Assembly: GCF_965363235.1 (NCBI RefSeq)
Contig: NC_134844.1
Span: forward strand, 71,293,497 to 71,357,496
Direction: 5' to 3'
Length of the DNA: 64,000 nt
Source: Mytilus galloprovincialis
Lineage: Eukaryota > Mollusca > Bivalvia > Mytilida > Mytilidae
Below are positions 63,895-64,000 of this stretch, one piece after another. The number at the start of each line of letters is the position of its first letter. Position 1 is the stretch's first letter. A model generated the notes under the pieces. That model was not told the DNA's origin and ran no database searches. It was given only the letters and a program-made list of their open reading frames with translations. Made by a program: the position numbers and the translations under genes.

Positions 63895-64000
63895 TTCTAA
63901 ATAATAAGGATGTTCTTATCCCAAGCATAAAAACATAGCCGTATTTGACACAACCTTTTTCAACTTTTAATCTTCAGTGCTGTACAACTTTGTACTATTT
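63895..64000 (+). mobile_element. Start of a mussel MITE, cut by the window end
   Basis: TTCTTATCCCAAGCATAAA, CGTATTTGACACAACC and CTTCAGTGCTGTACAACTTTG correspond to 57690-57790. The rest lies beyond the window. Confidence 0.6.

Overview
The window looks like nuclear DNA of a marine bivalve mollusc, most likely a mussel (Mytilus or a close relative). It is AT-rich, genes are split into short GT-AG exons, and most of the sequence is dispersed repeats, MITEs and LINE ends of types I remember from mussel genomes. The species call is inference, because no search was possible.

Three host genes can be supported, all on the minus strand. Gene C (7890-13090) has three visible coding exons that join in frame. 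It encodes an acidic protein I do not recognise, and its 3' end was not found. Genes A (18583-30708, promoter near 32.94 kb) and B (45096-59670, promoter near 60.24 kb) are head-to-tail tandem paralogues. Each has one untranslated first exon and ten coding exons with the same phases. Five of the ten exons have identical lengths in both copies (111, 249, 171, 155 and 61 bp). Both encode an ARM-repeat region, a TIR domain, a single transmembrane helix and a C-terminal SAM-like domain. These are the building blocks of the NADase SARM1 in a different order and with a membrane anchor added. Both TIR domains keep a glutamate at the position that aligns with the SARM1 catalytic residue. Gene A also carries fifteen in-frame copies of a 15-residue repeat between the TIR and the membrane helix; gene B has only one partial unit. 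Gene B has one in-frame TAA at codon 220, so it may be a null allele, a young pseudogene or a sequence error.

Layout: 0-7 kb holds LINE ends, dispersed repeats, a tandem array and two arrays of short palindromes. 7.9-13.1 kb is gene C, whose first intron contains a LINE end broken by a hAT-like MITE with an 8-bp target duplication. 13.2-18.2 kb is a run of MITEs and foldback elements. 18.6-33 kb is gene A. 33-45 kb is intergenic and holds several repeats and a 4.6-kb near-palindrome made of two inverted foldback elements. 45-60.3 kb is gene B; its introns carry a broken retroviral-type integrase fossil (49.1-50.1 kb) and a 3.9-kb terminal-inverted-repeat element with remnants of a cysteine-rich gene (53.1-57.0 kb). 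60.3-64 kb has no gene I can see.

The most interesting content is the pair of ARM-TIR-TM-SAM genes. The domains suggest a membrane-anchored NAD-consuming or adaptor protein of innate immunity or cell death, but that function is inferred from domain families only.
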